A DNA stretch of 32,389 bases, from contig CAVFNL010000019.1 in assembly GCA_963623875.1 (NCBI GenBank), positions 1 through 32,389 of the forward strand, read 5' to 3'. The notes beneath the pieces are model-generated. The model had not been told where the DNA came from. It worked only from the letters and a program-made list of their open reading frames with translations, and did no database searches. The DNA comes from UBA3206 sp963623875 (GTDB lineage Bacteria > Bacillota_I > Bacilli_A > Acholeplasmatales > Anaeroplasmataceae). Within the stretch, counting starts at the first letter, position 1. The number at the start of each line of letters is the position of its first letter. A program made the position numbers and the translations under genes. Shown here in pieces: positions 15,357 through 24,291 of the stretch.

Positions 15357-16667
15357 CTATGATAAAATTCCTTTATATGTTTCTGTTGCTGAATCAGTTT
15401 CAAGCTGCTTAGCAGTTTCAATCGCAACACCAACTATGATTAATAGTGATGTTCCTCCAACTGTTATAGTAGATTGTTCTGATGTTGAGAAACTAAATGC
15501 TTTCGCAACAATAACTGGTACTAGCGCAACAAATGTTAAGTAAGTTGCTCCAATTAATGTTACTCTAAACAATATTTTTGATAATTGTATCTTAGTATCT
15601 TCTCCTGGTCTATATCCTGGGATATAAGCTCCTGATTTAGATAGATTATCAGCTATCTTATCTGGATCCATTTGCATAAATGCATAGAAGAATGAGAAGA
15701 AATAAATAAATATTACATATAATAGCATTCCTATAGGTTGACGATAATTAAATAATTGATCAAACCAATATGCAAGAGTACTACTATCAGTTTCAAGTCC
15801 CATCATACCAATAACAGTAAGAGGAATTGATAGAAGTGTAGATGCAAAGATTACAGGGATAACTCCAGCAACATTTAATTTAACTGGAATATCAGATTTT
15901 GCATTTCCTTGTCTATTTGCATATTGAATAGGAATTCTACGCTTTGCACCTTCCATAAATACAACTAGTAATATCATTCCTATGAATAATACTATAATTA
16001 CAATAAATGAAAGGATTGAAGATGGAGTAATTGTACCACTAATGTATTTACTCCATAATAATGTAAACATTGAAGGTAGTGATGTTACAATACCAGCAGT
16101 GATTATTAAGGATGAACCATTACCAACACCGTGTCTTGTAATTAAATCTGCAAGCCACATTACGAATGCAGATCCAGCAGTTATAACTATTGCCATATAA
16201 ATATAGAATAGCCAGAATAAATCTTTATCTGCTAAAACACTTGAATCCAAGATGTTTTCTGGTCTACTACCAAGACCGAATAACAATGCCAATGCTTGTA
16301 TAAAAGCAACCAAGACAGTAACATAACGTGTTACTTTATTAGTCTTAGTTTTTCCCTGCTCACCTTCTTCACTCCACTCTTTAAGCTTAGGAATAACTAT
16401 CGCAAGCATTTGAACGATAATTTCCGCTGTGATATAAGGTGAGATACCTAAAGCTAGAATAGAGAATGAGCTTAATCCACCACCACTAAATGTATTTAGG
16501 ATGGTAAGGAAGCTATTCCCTTCTAGTAATTGCGTTACCGCAACAGTATCAATTAATGGGATAGGCAAATATGTACCTAATTTGAATATTAAAAGTATTA
16601 AGAATGTAAAAGTAATTTTTTTGACAATGTCAGGATTACTAAAAATTCGTTTTAACTTTTCTACCAA
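15357..16667 (-). CDS. secY: Protein translocase subunit SecY
   Basis: SecY is the channel of the Sec translocon in the cytoplasmic membrane. The 436-residue protein has the N-terminal amphipathic start, then TFLILLIFKLGTYLPIP (TM1), the plug region after FLTILNTFSGGG, and about ten transmembrane segments. The cytoplasmic loop with YRPGEDTKIQLSKILFR is the conserved SecA/ribosome-binding C5 region. It starts one base after rplO ends, consistent with coupled translation. Confidence 0.98.
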   Translation of the reverse strand: MVEKLKRIFSNPDIVKKITFTFLILLIFKLGTYLPIPLIDTVAVTQLLEGNSFLTILNTFSGGGLSSFSILALGISPYITAEIIVQMLAIVIPKLKEWSEEGEQGKTKTNKVTRYVTVLVAFIQALALLFGLGSRPENILDSSVLADKDLFWLFYIYMAIVITAGSAFVMWLADLITRHGVGNGSSLIITAGIVTSLPSMFTLLWSKYISGTITPSSILSFIVIIVLFIGMILLVVFMEGAKRRIPIQYANRQGNAKSDIPVKLNVAGVIPVIFASTLLSIPLTVIGMMGLETDSSTLAYWFDQLFNYRQPIGMLLYVIFIYFFSFFYAFMQMDPDKIADNLSKSGAYIPGYRPGEDTKIQLSKILFRVTLIGATYLTFVALVPVIVAKAFSFSTSEQSTITVGGTSLLIIVGVAIETAKQLETDSATETYKGILS

Positions 16668-16668
16668 A

Positions 16669-17106
16669 TTAGATCACCTCAACAGTTCCGCCTGCAGCCT
16701 CAATTGCTTTAGCTGCTGATGCAGAAAACTTATGAGCCTGAACAGTTAACTTCTTAGTTAATGCTCCTTCACCAAGAATTTTAATTCCATTCTTAGCATT
16801 TTTAACTAAACCAGATTCGAAATATGTTTCAAGAGTAATCTTTGATCCATCTTCGAACTTTTCAAGATCTAATAGATTAACAACTGCATATTCTTTACGA
16901 TTAACGTTGTTAAATCCTCTCTTAGGTAAACGTTGGAATAAAGGAATTTGTCCTCCTTCAAAACCTGGTCTAACTCCTCCACCTGAACGTGAATTTTGAC
17001 CTTTTTGACCTTTACCTGAAGTCTTTCCTAGTCCACTTCCAACTCCACGTCCAAGACGTTTTTTAGCGTGTCTAGCTCCTTCAACTGGCTTTAACTCATT
17101 TAGCAT
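16669..17106 (-). CDS. rplO: 50S ribosomal protein L15
   Basis: L15 is a late-assembly large-subunit protein. The 145 residues start MLNELKPVEGARHAKKRLGR, followed by the glycine/basic extension GSGLGKTSGKGQKGQNSRSGG that threads into 23S rRNA, and end in a globular domain (GGTVEVI). It sits between rpmD and secY as expected. Confidence 0.98.
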   Translation of the reverse strand: MLNELKPVEGARHAKKRLGRGVGSGLGKTSGKGQKGQNSRSGGGVRPGFEGGQIPLFQRLPKRGFNNVNRKEYAVVNLLDLEKFEDGSKITLETYFESGLVKNAKNGIKILGEGALTKKLTVQAHKFSASAAKAIEAAGGTVEVI

Positions 17107-17124
17107 AAGTAAGGCACCTCCTTA

Positions 17125-17307
17125 TTACTTTTCTATTTCAACTACTTTTACTAAGTGTGCTATAGTAAGGATTTGACCCTTAATAGCTTCATTTCCTTCT
17201 TTAACTACAGATGAACCAATCTTAGTTAGTCCAAGTGCTTTAGCTGTTGCAACTTGGTTAGGCTTTCTTCCGATTAATGATTTAACTAATGTAATTTGAT
17301 ATTTCAT
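17125..17307 (-). CDS. rpmD: 50S ribosomal protein L30
   Basis: This 60-residue protein reads YQITLVKSLIGRKPNQVATA and continues to HLVKVVEIEK. The LVKSxIGR motif and length are typical of bacterial L30. It lies 5 bases after rpsE. Some bacteria lack this gene; here it is intact. Confidence 0.97.
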   Translation of the reverse strand: MKYQITLVKSLIGRKPNQVATAKALGLTKIGSSVVKEGNEAIKGQILTIAHLVKVVEIEK

Positions 17308-17312
17308 ATTAA

Positions 17313-17855
17313 TTAACCTCTAATCTCAGCAACTGTCTTACCACGACGAGCTGCTACGCTTTCTACAGTTTCAAGATTTTTTAATCCATCAAATGTTGCT
17401 CTAACCATGTTGATCTTTGTTCTAGATCCTTGACATTTAGATAAGATGTCAGTAATTCCGGCTAATTCAAGAACGGCACGAACTGGACCTCCAGCGATAA
17501 CTCCTGTTCCTTCTACAGCTGGTTTTAAGAATACTTGACCAGCACCATATACACCTGTAATTTGATGAGGAATTGTTGTTCCAACTACTGGAACTGTTAT
17601 AATATTTTTCTTAGCACTTTCAACTGCCTTCTTAATAGCATCAGGTACTTCTAGTGCTTTACCTGTTCCGAATCCAACTCTACCTTTTTTGTCACCAATA
17701 ACAACTAAAGCAGCAAAACGTTGATGTCTTCCACCTTTTACAACCTTAACAACACGGTTGATAGTTACGACTCTTTCTTCGAATTCAGGTTGTTCTTTTT
17801 CAACTACCTTAACATTTTCAGCTTTGGCAGTATTAACTGTTTTCTCTTCACTCAT
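17313..17855 (-). CDS. rpsE: 30S ribosomal protein S5
   Basis: S5 helps mRNA unwinding and decoding accuracy at the mRNA entry channel. The 180 residues contain the double-stranded RNA-binding-like N-domain (VVKVVKGGRHQRFAALVVIG, GRVGFGTGKALEVPDAI) and the C-terminal domain (TGVIAGGPVRAVLELAGI). An acidic/lysine N-terminal tail of about 25 residues (MSEEKTVNTAKAENVKVV) precedes the core and makes it somewhat longer than the Bacillus protein. Confidence 0.98.
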   Translation of the reverse strand: MSEEKTVNTAKAENVKVVEKEQPEFEERVVTINRVVKVVKGGRHQRFAALVVIGDKKGRVGFGTGKALEVPDAIKKAVESAKKNIITVPVVGTTIPHQITGVYGAGQVFLKPAVEGTGVIAGGPVRAVLELAGITDILSKCQGSRTKINMVRATFDGLKNLETVESVAARRGKTVAEIRG

Positions 17856-17873
17856 GTTTGTAGTCCTCCTTAA

Positions 17874-18236
17874 TTAGAATTCAAGTCCAGCTTCACGAGC
17901 TGCTTCTGCTAGTGCTTGAACGCGACCATGATATAAATATCCACCACGATCAAATACTACAGTCTTGATATTTGCTTCTTTTGCACGTTTAGCTACAAGC
18001 TCTCCAACCTTAGTTGCTGCTTCAACATTTGAACCATTCTTAAGGTTAAGCTCCTTGTCTAGTGAAGAAGCACTACATAATGTCTTACCATTAACATCAT
18101 CAATAATTTGAGCATAAATTTGCTTGTTTGAACGGAATACATTTAAACGAGGAGCAGTTGGTGTACCGCTTAAGTTCTTACGAATTCTATAGTGTCTCTT
18201 TAAACGTTTAACGTTCTTTGATACTTTACTAATCAT
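17874..18236 (-). CDS. rplR: 50S ribosomal protein L18
   Basis: L18 binds 5S rRNA together with L5. The 120 residues include RIRKNLSGTPTAPRLNVFRS, the RNA-binding N-terminal stretch, VFDRGGYLYHGRVQALAEA, and the C-terminal AAREAGLEF. It lies 18 bases after rpsE in reading direction order rplF-rplR-rpsE. Confidence 0.98.
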   Translation of the reverse strand: MISKVSKNVKRLKRHYRIRKNLSGTPTAPRLNVFRSNKQIYAQIIDDVNGKTLCSASSLDKELNLKNGSNVEAATKVGELVAKRAKEANIKTVVFDRGGYLYHGRVQALAEAAREAGLEF

Positions 18237-18260
18237 AATATTTACATGCGCTCCTTTCTA

Positions 18261-18797
18261 TTACTTCTTAGCTGTCTTTCCTTCTTTACGACGTACATTT
18301 TCATCAGTATATCTAATACCTTTTCCATGATATGGTTCAGGTCTTCTGATATCACGAATTTCTGCCGCAAATTGTCCTACAGTACGAGCATCAGGTCCTG
18401 AAATAATTACAGTTGTACCCTTAATTACTTCAACTTTAACTCCTGCAGGAATTTCTTTATTAACATCATGTGAATATCCAGCAGATACTACTAATGTATT
18501 TCCGCTTAATTGTGCACGATATCCAACTCCAATGATGTCTAATTGTTTCTTAAATCCTTCTGATACACCCTTAACTAAGTTAGCGATGTTAGCACGGCTT
18601 GTTCCGTGGATTGCTTTAAATGTATCATTAGGTCTTTTTAATGTAACTGTAGAACCTTCAACTTCAATAATGATATTCTTATCGATAGCTTCAGATAATT
18701 CTCCGTTAGGTCCTTTTACAGTAACCACGTTATTGTCATCAACGGTAAATGTTACCTTTTCAGGTAAATTGATTACCTTATTTCCAATACGAGACAT
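18261..18797 (-). CDS. rplF: 50S ribosomal protein L6
   Basis: L6 lies near the sarcin-ricin loop and the factor-binding site. It has 178 residues with two repeated alpha-beta domains. It opens MSRIGNKVINLPEKVTFTV and carries the conserved C-terminal RRPEPYHGKGIRY. An AGGAGG site precedes the ATG. Confidence 0.98.
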   Translation of the reverse strand: MSRIGNKVINLPEKVTFTVDDNNVVTVKGPNGELSEAIDKNIIIEVEGSTVTLKRPNDTFKAIHGTSRANIANLVKGVSEGFKKQLDIIGVGYRAQLSGNTLVVSAGYSHDVNKEIPAGVKVEVIKGTTVIISGPDARTVGQFAAEIRDIRRPEPYHGKGIRYTDENVRRKEGKTAKK

Positions 18798-18829
18798 AAA
18801 TTAAAACACCTCCTGTTTTTCTTTTAAAA

Positions 18830-19228
18830 TTACCAAATATAGGCAAGAACTTCTCCACCAAGATTTTCTTTACGAGCTTGCTTATCAGTCATAACACCCT
18901 TAGATGTAGAGATAACAGCAACTCCTAATCCATTTAAAACCTTTGGTAGGTCATCAGCTTCAACATAAACTCTTAGTCCTGGTTTGCTGATTCTCTTAAG
19001 TCCCTTGATAACTCTTTCTTTATTATCAATGTACTTTAGTGTTACAGTTGTAACACTCTTATTATCTTCAGTTACAGTCTTGTAGTCTGCGATGAATCCT
19101 TCGTTCTTGAAAACTTCAAGAATAGAACTTTTTACCTTAGATGCAGGCATTTCAACTGTCTCATGTAACATTTTATTCGCATTTCTAATGCGAGTTAACA
19201 TATCCGCAATTGGATCTGTCATAGCCAT
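18830..19228 (-). CDS. rpsH: 30S ribosomal protein S8
   Basis: S8 binds the central domain of 16S rRNA early in assembly and in E. coli also represses the spc operon. The 132 residues open MAMTDPIADMLTRIRNANK. The C-terminal STSKGVMTDKQARKENLGGE is the rRNA-binding signature. It sits between rpsN and rplF. I did not recognise an S8-binding site in the rplE-rplX region. Confidence 0.98.
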   Translation of the reverse strand: MAMTDPIADMLTRIRNANKMLHETVEMPASKVKSSILEVFKNEGFIADYKTVTEDNKSVTTVTLKYIDNKERVIKGLKRISKPGLRVYVEADDLPKVLNGLGVAVISTSKGVMTDKQARKENLGGEVLAYIW

Positions 19229-19267
19229 ACGATTGTTCCTCCTTCCAATGAACCGGAATAAATTTTA

Positions 19268-19453
19268 TTACCAGCTTGCTTTCTTAACACCAGGGATAAG
19301 TCCCTTGTATGCTAATTCACGAAAACAAACACGGCATAATTTAAAGTCGTTAAGTACTGCACGAGGACGTCCACAACGTTCACAACGTGTATACGCTCTT
19401 GCAGAGAACTTAGCTTTTCTATGATTTTTTACAACTAATGATTTCTTTGCCAT
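19268..19453 (-). CDS. rpsN: 30S ribosomal protein S14, zinc type (type Z)
   Basis: This 61-residue form has the four zinc cysteines Cys24, Cys27, Cys40 and Cys43 (CERCGRP...CRVC). The short zinc form is the default in many Firmicutes. A zinc-free longer paralogue, sometimes kept for zinc starvation, is not in this window. It sits between rplE and rpsH. Confidence 0.98.
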   Translation of the reverse strand: MAKKSLVVKNHRKAKFSARAYTRCERCGRPRAVLNDFKLCRVCFRELAYKGLIPGVKKASW

Positions 19454-19468
19454 AATGTTCTCCTTTAA

Positions 19469-20008
19469 TTACTTCTTATAAGGCATACCCATTAACTTTA
19501 ATAGGGCACGTCCCTCTTCATCAGTCTTAGCAGTAGTAACAATTACAACATCAAGTCCACGAATCTTCTTAACTTCTTCGAAATTAATTTCTGGGAAAAT
19601 TAATTGTTCCTTAACTCCTAGAGTATAGTTACCACGACCATCAAAGGCATCAGCAGAAATTCCACGGAAATCACGTACACGTGGAAGAGCGATAGAAATT
19701 AACTTATCTAAGAATTCATACATTCTTTCTCCTCTAAGTGTAGCTTTACATCCAATAGGCATTCCTTCACGTAATTTAAATGTTGCGATAGATTTCTTGG
19801 CTTTAGTTACAACTGGTTTTTGTCCAGCAATCTTAGTCATTTCAGCTACTGCATCATCTAAAACCTTTGAATTGCTTGTTGCATCACCAACTCCCATATT
19901 TAAAACGATTTTTTCAATCTTTGGGATTTCCATTGATGAAGTATAGTTAAATTGTTTTTGTAATTCTGCTCTAACAGAATTTTGATATTTCTCTTGTAAA
20001 CGATTCAT
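19469..20008 (-). CDS. rplE: 50S ribosomal protein L5
   Basis: L5 binds 5S rRNA and contacts P-site tRNA. The 179 residues include MEIPKIEKIVLNMGVGDA, the segment GQKPVVTKAKKSIATFKLRE, LPRVRDFRGI and the C-terminal TDEEGRALLKLMGMPYKK. Spacing to its neighbours is 15-30 bases with a good GGAGG site. Confidence 0.98.
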   Translation of the reverse strand: MNRLQEKYQNSVRAELQKQFNYTSSMEIPKIEKIVLNMGVGDATSNSKVLDDAVAEMTKIAGQKPVVTKAKKSIATFKLREGMPIGCKATLRGERMYEFLDKLISIALPRVRDFRGISADAFDGRGNYTLGVKEQLIFPEINFEEVKKIRGLDVVIVTTAKTDEEGRALLKLMGMPYKK

Positions 20009-20037
20009 AATTTAATGTTTACCTCCTCTCTTGAAGA

Positions 20038-20379
20038 TTACTTAAATTCATAACCAGATTGTTTAGACACTCTGATTTTCTCGCCTTTATCATTTGTTTT
20101 AATTGAAACACGGCAAGGCTTATTTGTCTTAGGATCTAATAACATTACATTTGAAACAGCAATTGGTGCTTCAACTTCAACGATGCTACCAGAAGCTTGT
20201 GCCTGATTAGGCTTAACGTGCTTCTTAACGATATTTACACCTTCAACTAAAACTTTATTAGTCTTAGGGAAAGCTTTTAATACCTTACCAGTTGTAATAG
20301 TTTTATTACCTTTTTTATCAACTGTGAACTTATTTTTACCTGCGATTACTACTACAGTATCTCCTGTTTTAATAAGCAT
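20038..20379 (-). CDS. rplX: 50S ribosomal protein L24
   Basis: L24 starts large-subunit assembly and lies near the exit tunnel. The 113 residues include a KOW motif at the N-terminus (IKTGDTVVVIAGKNK) and the segment GVNIVKKHVKPNQAQASGSI. About 9 extra residues (FTVDKKGNKTITT) lie in the first loop, where Bacillus reads DKGKKGTV, so it is slightly longer than usual. Confidence 0.97.
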   Translation of the reverse strand: MLIKTGDTVVVIAGKNKFTVDKKGNKTITTGKVLKAFPKTNKVLVEGVNIVKKHVKPNQAQASGSIVEVEAPIAVSNVMLLDPKTNKPCRVSIKTNDKGEKIRVSKQSGYEFK

Positions 20380-20389
20380 AGTATACCTC

Positions 20390-20758
20390 CTATAGAACTT
20401 CTGGAGCTAGTGATACGATCTTCATGAAATTCTTATCACGAAGCTCTCTAGCTACAGGTCCGAAAATACGAGTTCCCTTTGGATTTAAATCTTCAGAGAT
20501 TAGAACTGCTGCATTCTCGTCGAACTTAATATATGAACCATCAGCTCTTCTAAGTCCTTGCTTAGTACGAACTATAACGGCCTTTACTACATCACCCTTC
20601 TTAACTCCACCGTTAGGTAATGCATTCTTAACAGAGCAAATAACAATGTCACCAACGTTGGCATATCTATGTAATGCTCCACCTAATACTTTAATAATTA
20701 ATAACTCACGTGCTCCTGAATTGTCAGCAACAGCAAGTCTTGTTTCTTGTTGTACCAT
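20390..20758 (-). CDS. rplN: 50S ribosomal protein L14
   Basis: L14 is at the subunit interface, where it contacts 16S helix 14 and the silencing factor RsfS. The 122 residues begin MVQQETRLAVADNSGARELL and contain GTRIFGPVARELRDKNFMKI near the end. It is the first gene of the classical spc section, 28 bases after rpsQ with no visible promoter, so S10 and spc genes appear to be one transcription unit. Confidence 0.98.
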   Translation of the reverse strand: MVQQETRLAVADNSGARELLIIKVLGGALHRYANVGDIVICSVKNALPNGGVKKGDVVKAVIVRTKQGLRRADGSYIKFDENAAVLISEDLNPKGTRIFGPVARELRDKNFMKIVSLAPEVL

Positions 20759-20786
20759 TGTGAATACCTCCTTCTTTGGTTGTTAA

Positions 20787-21047
20787 TTAAAGAGTCTCAG
20801 TAGTCTTTAATACTGATACTAAACGGAAACGTTTGTTTTTAGATAATGGTCTAGTTTCCATAATCTTAACAGTGTCTCCAACTTTTGCTGTATTTTCTTC
20901 ATCGTGTGCATAAAGCTTAGTAGTCTTCTTAACACGCTTTCCGTAAATTCTATCCTTTACATAGTGATCTACAGCAACAGTGATTGTCTTATCCATTTTG
21001 TCAGATACTACAACACCAGTAAATGTCTTTCTTGTATTACGCTCCAT
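20787..21047 (-). CDS. rpsQ: 30S ribosomal protein S17
   Basis: S17 is an early-binding OB-fold protein of the small-subunit body. The 86 residues include RKTFTGVVVSDKMDKTITV and GDTVKIMETRPLSKNKRFRL. It begins 3 bases after rpmC ends. Confidence 0.98.
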   Translation of the reverse strand: MERNTRKTFTGVVVSDKMDKTITVAVDHYVKDRIYGKRVKKTTKLYAHDEENTAKVGDTVKIMETRPLSKNKRFRLVSVLKTTETL

Positions 21048-21050
21048 GTA

Positions 21051-21242
21051 CTAAGCCTCCTTACGCTCACTTAGAATTGTATTCATTCTAGCGATAGTCT
21101 TTCTTACTTGGTTGATGCGAGCAGTGTTTTCGCATTGTCCAAGTTCATTTTGAAGCTTTAGATTGAATAATTCAGCCTTAAGCTCTAAAATTTGTGCATT
21201 GATTTCTTCAGTTGATAACTTACGAATTTCAGCGTTTTTCAT
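21051..21242 (-). CDS. rpmC: 50S ribosomal protein L29
   Basis: L29 lies at the tunnel exit, beside the binding sites for trigger factor and SRP. It has 63 residues of helical hairpin (KLSTEEINAQILELKAELF, NTARINQVRKTIARM). Its ATG shares one base with the rplP stop (TAATG), a sign of translational coupling. Confidence 0.97.
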   Translation of the reverse strand: MKNAEIRKLSTEEINAQILELKAELFNLKLQNELGQCENTARINQVRKTIARMNTILSERKEA

Positions 21243-21661
21243 TACTCTGCATCCTCCTTCTTAACAAATTTAGTCTTAATTGGTAGTTTGTGTCCTGCAA
21301 GTCTTAATGCTTCACGTGCAGTTGCTTCATCAACTCCACCAACTTCGAAAATGATAGTTCCCTTCTTAACTACTGCAACCCATTGCTCTGGAGATCCTTT
21401 TCCTGATCCCATACGTACTGCAAGAGGTTTCTTAGTCTTAGAAATATGAGGGAATACTTTAATATAAACTTTTCCACCACGAGCGAAATATCTAGTGATG
21501 GCAACACGGGCAGCTTCAAGTTGGTGGTTAGTTAACCAGCATCCTTCTTGAGCTTGAAGACCATATTCTCCGAATGTGATCTCTGTGTTTCCTTTAGGCG
21601 CTCCTTCATAGTAAACTCTATGAGGACGTCTAAATTTAGTTCTCTTTGGTAACATTAACAT
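21242..21661 (-). CDS. rplP: 50S ribosomal protein L16
   Basis: L16 shapes the A-site tRNA and elbow contacts of the large subunit. The 139 residues begin MLMLPKRTKFRRPHR and include GEYGLQAQEGCWLTNHQLEA, ITRYFARGGK and VRMGSGKGSPEQWVAVVKKG. The first ATG (21661) is 10 bases from the AGGAGG site and is preferred over the internal Met3. Confidence 0.98.
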   Translation of the reverse strand: MLMLPKRTKFRRPHRVYYEGAPKGNTEITFGEYGLQAQEGCWLTNHQLEAARVAITRYFARGGKVYIKVFPHISKTKKPLAVRMGSGKGSPEQWVAVVKKGTIIFEVGGVDEATAREALRLAGHKLPIKTKFVKKEDAE

Positions 21662-21663
21662 AA

Positions 21664-22437
21664 TTATTTGTCCTCCTTAACAGAAGTTTCAGTTTCAGCC
21701 TTTGGCTTTCTTGTTTGAGCCTTTCCTGTATTAGGACGTCTATTCTTATCAAAGCGAGCAGTTCTTTCAGCCTTGTCAGCTTCTTGTCTCTTCTTTAAGT
21801 TAAGAACTTCTCCCTTATAAATCCATACCTTTACTCCAAGTTTTCCGTATGTTGTGTTAGCTTCTTCGCAAGCATAATCAACATCAGCACGAAGTGTTTG
21901 TAGAGGTACTTGTCCTTCATTATATCCCTCAGAACGAGCCATTTCAGCTCCTCCAAGTCTACCAGAGATAAGTGTTTTAACTCCCTTAGCTCCAGCCTTT
22001 AAAGCTCTTTGAATTGCAATCTTTTGTGCACGTCTGAATGATGCACGTGCTTCTAATTGCTCAGCAATTGACTTAGCTACTAGTGTAGCGTCTAATTCTG
22101 GTCTCTTAATCTCAACAATATTAAGGATGATTTCCTTCTTAGTAAGATACTCAAGCTCAGATACCACTTTATTCTTAGTTTCAGCTTCTTTACCGATAAC
22201 AACACCAGGTTTAGCTGTATAAAGTGAAACTTTTACACGATCCTTGTTTGTTCCTTTAGTACGCTCGATTACGATACGAGAAACTGATGCATTTTTATAA
22301 GTCTTCTCAAGATATTTACGAATCTTAAGATCTTCTAATAATAAGTCTGCAACATCTTTCTTCTCAGCATACCAAGATGCATCCCAATCGCGGTTAATTC
22401 CGACACGTAATCCTACTGGACTTACTTTTTGACCCAT
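21664..22437 (-). CDS. rpsC: 30S ribosomal protein S3, with basic/acidic C-terminal tail
   Basis: S3 forms part of the mRNA entry channel and helicase. The 257 residues include MGQKVSPVGLRVGINRDWDA, the KH motif GVVIGKEA (about 76-83), and the C-terminal domain (KTLISGRLGGAEMARSEGY, GKLGVKVWIYKGEV). It is about 35 residues longer than B. subtilis S3 (218). The excess is a low-complexity Lys/Arg/Glu tail (KRQEADKAERTARFDKNR onward), variable in the family and probably disordered. Confidence 0.98.
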   Translation of the reverse strand: MGQKVSPVGLRVGINRDWDASWYAEKKDVADLLLEDLKIRKYLEKTYKNASVSRIVIERTKGTNKDRVKVSLYTAKPGVVIGKEAETKNKVVSELEYLTKKEIILNIVEIKRPELDATLVAKSIAEQLEARASFRRAQKIAIQRALKAGAKGVKTLISGRLGGAEMARSEGYNEGQVPLQTLRADVDYACEEANTTYGKLGVKVWIYKGEVLNLKKRQEADKAERTARFDKNRRPNTGKAQTRKPKAETETSVKEDK

Positions 22438-22453
22438 GTGATTTCCTCCTTAA

Positions 22454-22804
22454 TTAATTTCTTTCTGCAACAATAACAGTAATGTTGCAAGTTCTCTTAG
22501 TGATAACGTCTCCACGACCTTTAGCACGTGGTAACATTCTCTTCATTCTTAATCCGTCATTTACATAAGCTGTCTTAACATATAAATTATCTTTTGATAA
22601 TCCATTGTTGTGTTCAGCATTAGCAACAGCTGAATTTAAAACTTTAATTACAGCCTCATTTGCTCCCTTGTTAGTAAGTTTTAGTAAAGCTTGAGCTTCA
22701 ACTACATCCTTACCGCGAATTAAATCGATAACAAGACGAGCCTTACGAGGAGTAATTCTTACAGTGTTAGCAGTTGCTTTAACTTCAATATTTTGTGCTT
22801 CCAT
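22454..22804 (-). CDS. rplV: 50S ribosomal protein L22
   Basis: L22 lines the nascent peptide tunnel; its hairpin forms part of the constriction and the macrolide-resistance site. The 116 residues include NTVRITPRKARLVIDLIRGK and, in the hairpin, RMKRMLPRAKGRGDVITKRT. No deletion is visible in the hairpin tip. Confidence 0.98.
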   Translation of the reverse strand: MEAQNIEVKATANTVRITPRKARLVIDLIRGKDVVEAQALLKLTNKGANEAVIKVLNSAVANAEHNNGLSKDNLYVKTAYVNDGLRMKRMLPRAKGRGDVITKRTCNITVIVAERN

Positions 22805-22823
22805 TATAATATCCTCCTCTTAA

Positions 22824-23099
22824 TTACTTGCTTGATTTATCGTCAGCACCGTGACCTTTGAATGTTCTTGTTGGAGCAAACTCACCAAGTTTGTGACCAA
22901 CCATATCTTCAGTTACGTATACTGGTGTATGTTCACGACCATTATATACACCAAATGTATGTCCTACAAATGATGGATATATAGTTGAACGGCGTGACCA
23001 TGTTTGAATTACTGTATTTTTTCCTTCAGCATTTTGAGCTTCTACCTTTTTCATAAGAGAAGCATCAACAAATGCACCCTTTTTTATTGAACGTGACAT
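22824..23099 (-). CDS. rpsS: 30S ribosomal protein S19
   Basis: S19 is a head protein near the A site. It has 91 residues: MSRSIKKGAFVDASLMKKV, then TWSRRSTIYPSFVGHTFGVY, and GHKLGEFAPTRTFKGHGADD. The length and order rplB-rpsS-rplV are standard. Confidence 0.98.
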   Translation of the reverse strand: MSRSIKKGAFVDASLMKKVEAQNAEGKNTVIQTWSRRSTIYPSFVGHTFGVYNGREHTPVYVTEDMVGHKLGEFAPTRTFKGHGADDKSSK

Positions 23100-23120
23100 A
23101 TATTAATTTCCTCCTCTTAA

Positions 23121-23954
23121 TTACTTATCGTTTCTTCTACGAACGATTAACTTGTCAGAAGCCTTCTTATGTTTTCTAGTCTTAAGTCCTAGAGCTGGCT
23201 TACCCCAAGGAGTAACTGGATTAGCACGTCCGATAGGTGCTTTACCTTCTCCTCCTCCATGTGGGTGGTCATTAGGGTTCATAACTGATCCACGAACTTC
23301 AGGGCGAAGACCCATCTTACGTGCACGACCAGCTTTACCGATCTTTACAAGTTCATGTTCAGCATTTCCAACTGTACCAATAGTTGCTTTACAAGTTCCT
23401 AAAACCTTACGAACTTCACCTGAACTTAAACGAACTAGAACATATTTTTCTTCACGTCCTAGGATTTGAGCAGATGTACCAGCACTACGTGCTAATTGTC
23501 CACCCTTACCTGGATGTAGTTCAACATTGTGAACAACTGATCCTACTGGAATTAATGCGATTGGAAGCGCATTTCCAACTTTAATATCAGCCTTTTCTCC
23601 TGAAAGGATCTTAGTACCAACTGTTAATCCTTCTGGAGCAAGAATATATCTCTTTTCACCGTCAGCGTAGCTAACTAATGCGATGTTTGCGCTTCTGTTT
23701 GGATCGTATTCAATAGTTTGAACAGTTGCTACGATATCATCTTTATTTCTCTTGAAATCAATGATACGGTAGAATCTCTTAACTGTTCCACCTCTATGAC
23801 GAACTGTGATACGTCCAGTGTTATTACGTCCTGCATTAACCTTTGCAGGTACTAATAATGACTTTTCAGGAGTGCTTGTTGTAATTTCATCGAATGTTAG
23901 TACTGACATATTACGTCTACCATTTGTAGTAGCCTTGTATTTTCTAATACCCAT
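23121..23954 (-). CDS. rplB: 50S ribosomal protein L2
   Basis: L2 is a core protein close to the peptidyl transferase centre and needed for subunit association. The 277 residues include GIRKYKATTNGRRNMSV, RHRGGTVKRFYRIIDFKRN and the conserved C-terminal loop MNPNDHPHGGGEGKAPIGR with its universally conserved histidine. The gap to rplW is 33 bases. Confidence 0.99.
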   Translation of the reverse strand: MGIRKYKATTNGRRNMSVLTFDEITTSTPEKSLLVPAKVNAGRNNTGRITVRHRGGTVKRFYRIIDFKRNKDDIVATVQTIEYDPNRSANIALVSYADGEKRYILAPEGLTVGTKILSGEKADIKVGNALPIALIPVGSVVHNVELHPGKGGQLARSAGTSAQILGREEKYVLVRLSSGEVRKVLGTCKATIGTVGNAEHELVKIGKAGRARKMGLRPEVRGSVMNPNDHPHGGGEGKAPIGRANPVTPWGKPALGLKTRKHKKASDKLIVRRRNDK

Positions 23955-23987
23955 GATTTAAATCTCCTATAATTTTCAAAATTTTAA

Positions 23988-24290
23988 TTAGTCAATGTTG
24001 AATGCTTCGATTGATTGTCCTTCAGCAAGTTCAACAACAGCTTTTTTATATGAAGCAGTTTTTCCTTCATATTTTCCCATTCTCTTAGTCTTACCAGCTA
24101 CATTTGATGTATTAACTGATAATACTTTTACATTAAATATTGCTTCTACAGCTTCTTTAATTTCAATTTTGTTTGCCTTAGGATCTACAGCAAATGTATA
24201 TTTGTTGAATTGTTCCTTTAAAGACATAGACTTCTCAGTAATGATAGGTCTTTTAATAATATCATAATGTTTTGCAATTACTTGTGCCAT
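23988..24290 (-). CDS. rplW: 50S ribosomal protein L23
   Basis: L23 is the tunnel-exit docking site for trigger factor and SRP. It has 100 residues with KRPIITEKSMSLKEQFNKYT and FAVDPKANKIEIKEAVEAIF. It starts one base after the rplD stop, so translation is probably coupled. Confidence 0.97.
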   Translation of the reverse strand: MAQVIAKHYDIIKRPIITEKSMSLKEQFNKYTFAVDPKANKIEIKEAVEAIFNVKVLSVNTSNVAGKTKRMGKYEGKTASYKKAVVELAEGQSIEAFNID

Positions 24291-24291
24291 T

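Noticed and set aside
23152..23469. Plus-strand 105-codon frame opposite rplB
   Set aside because: Antisense shadow of the conserved rplB coding sequence.
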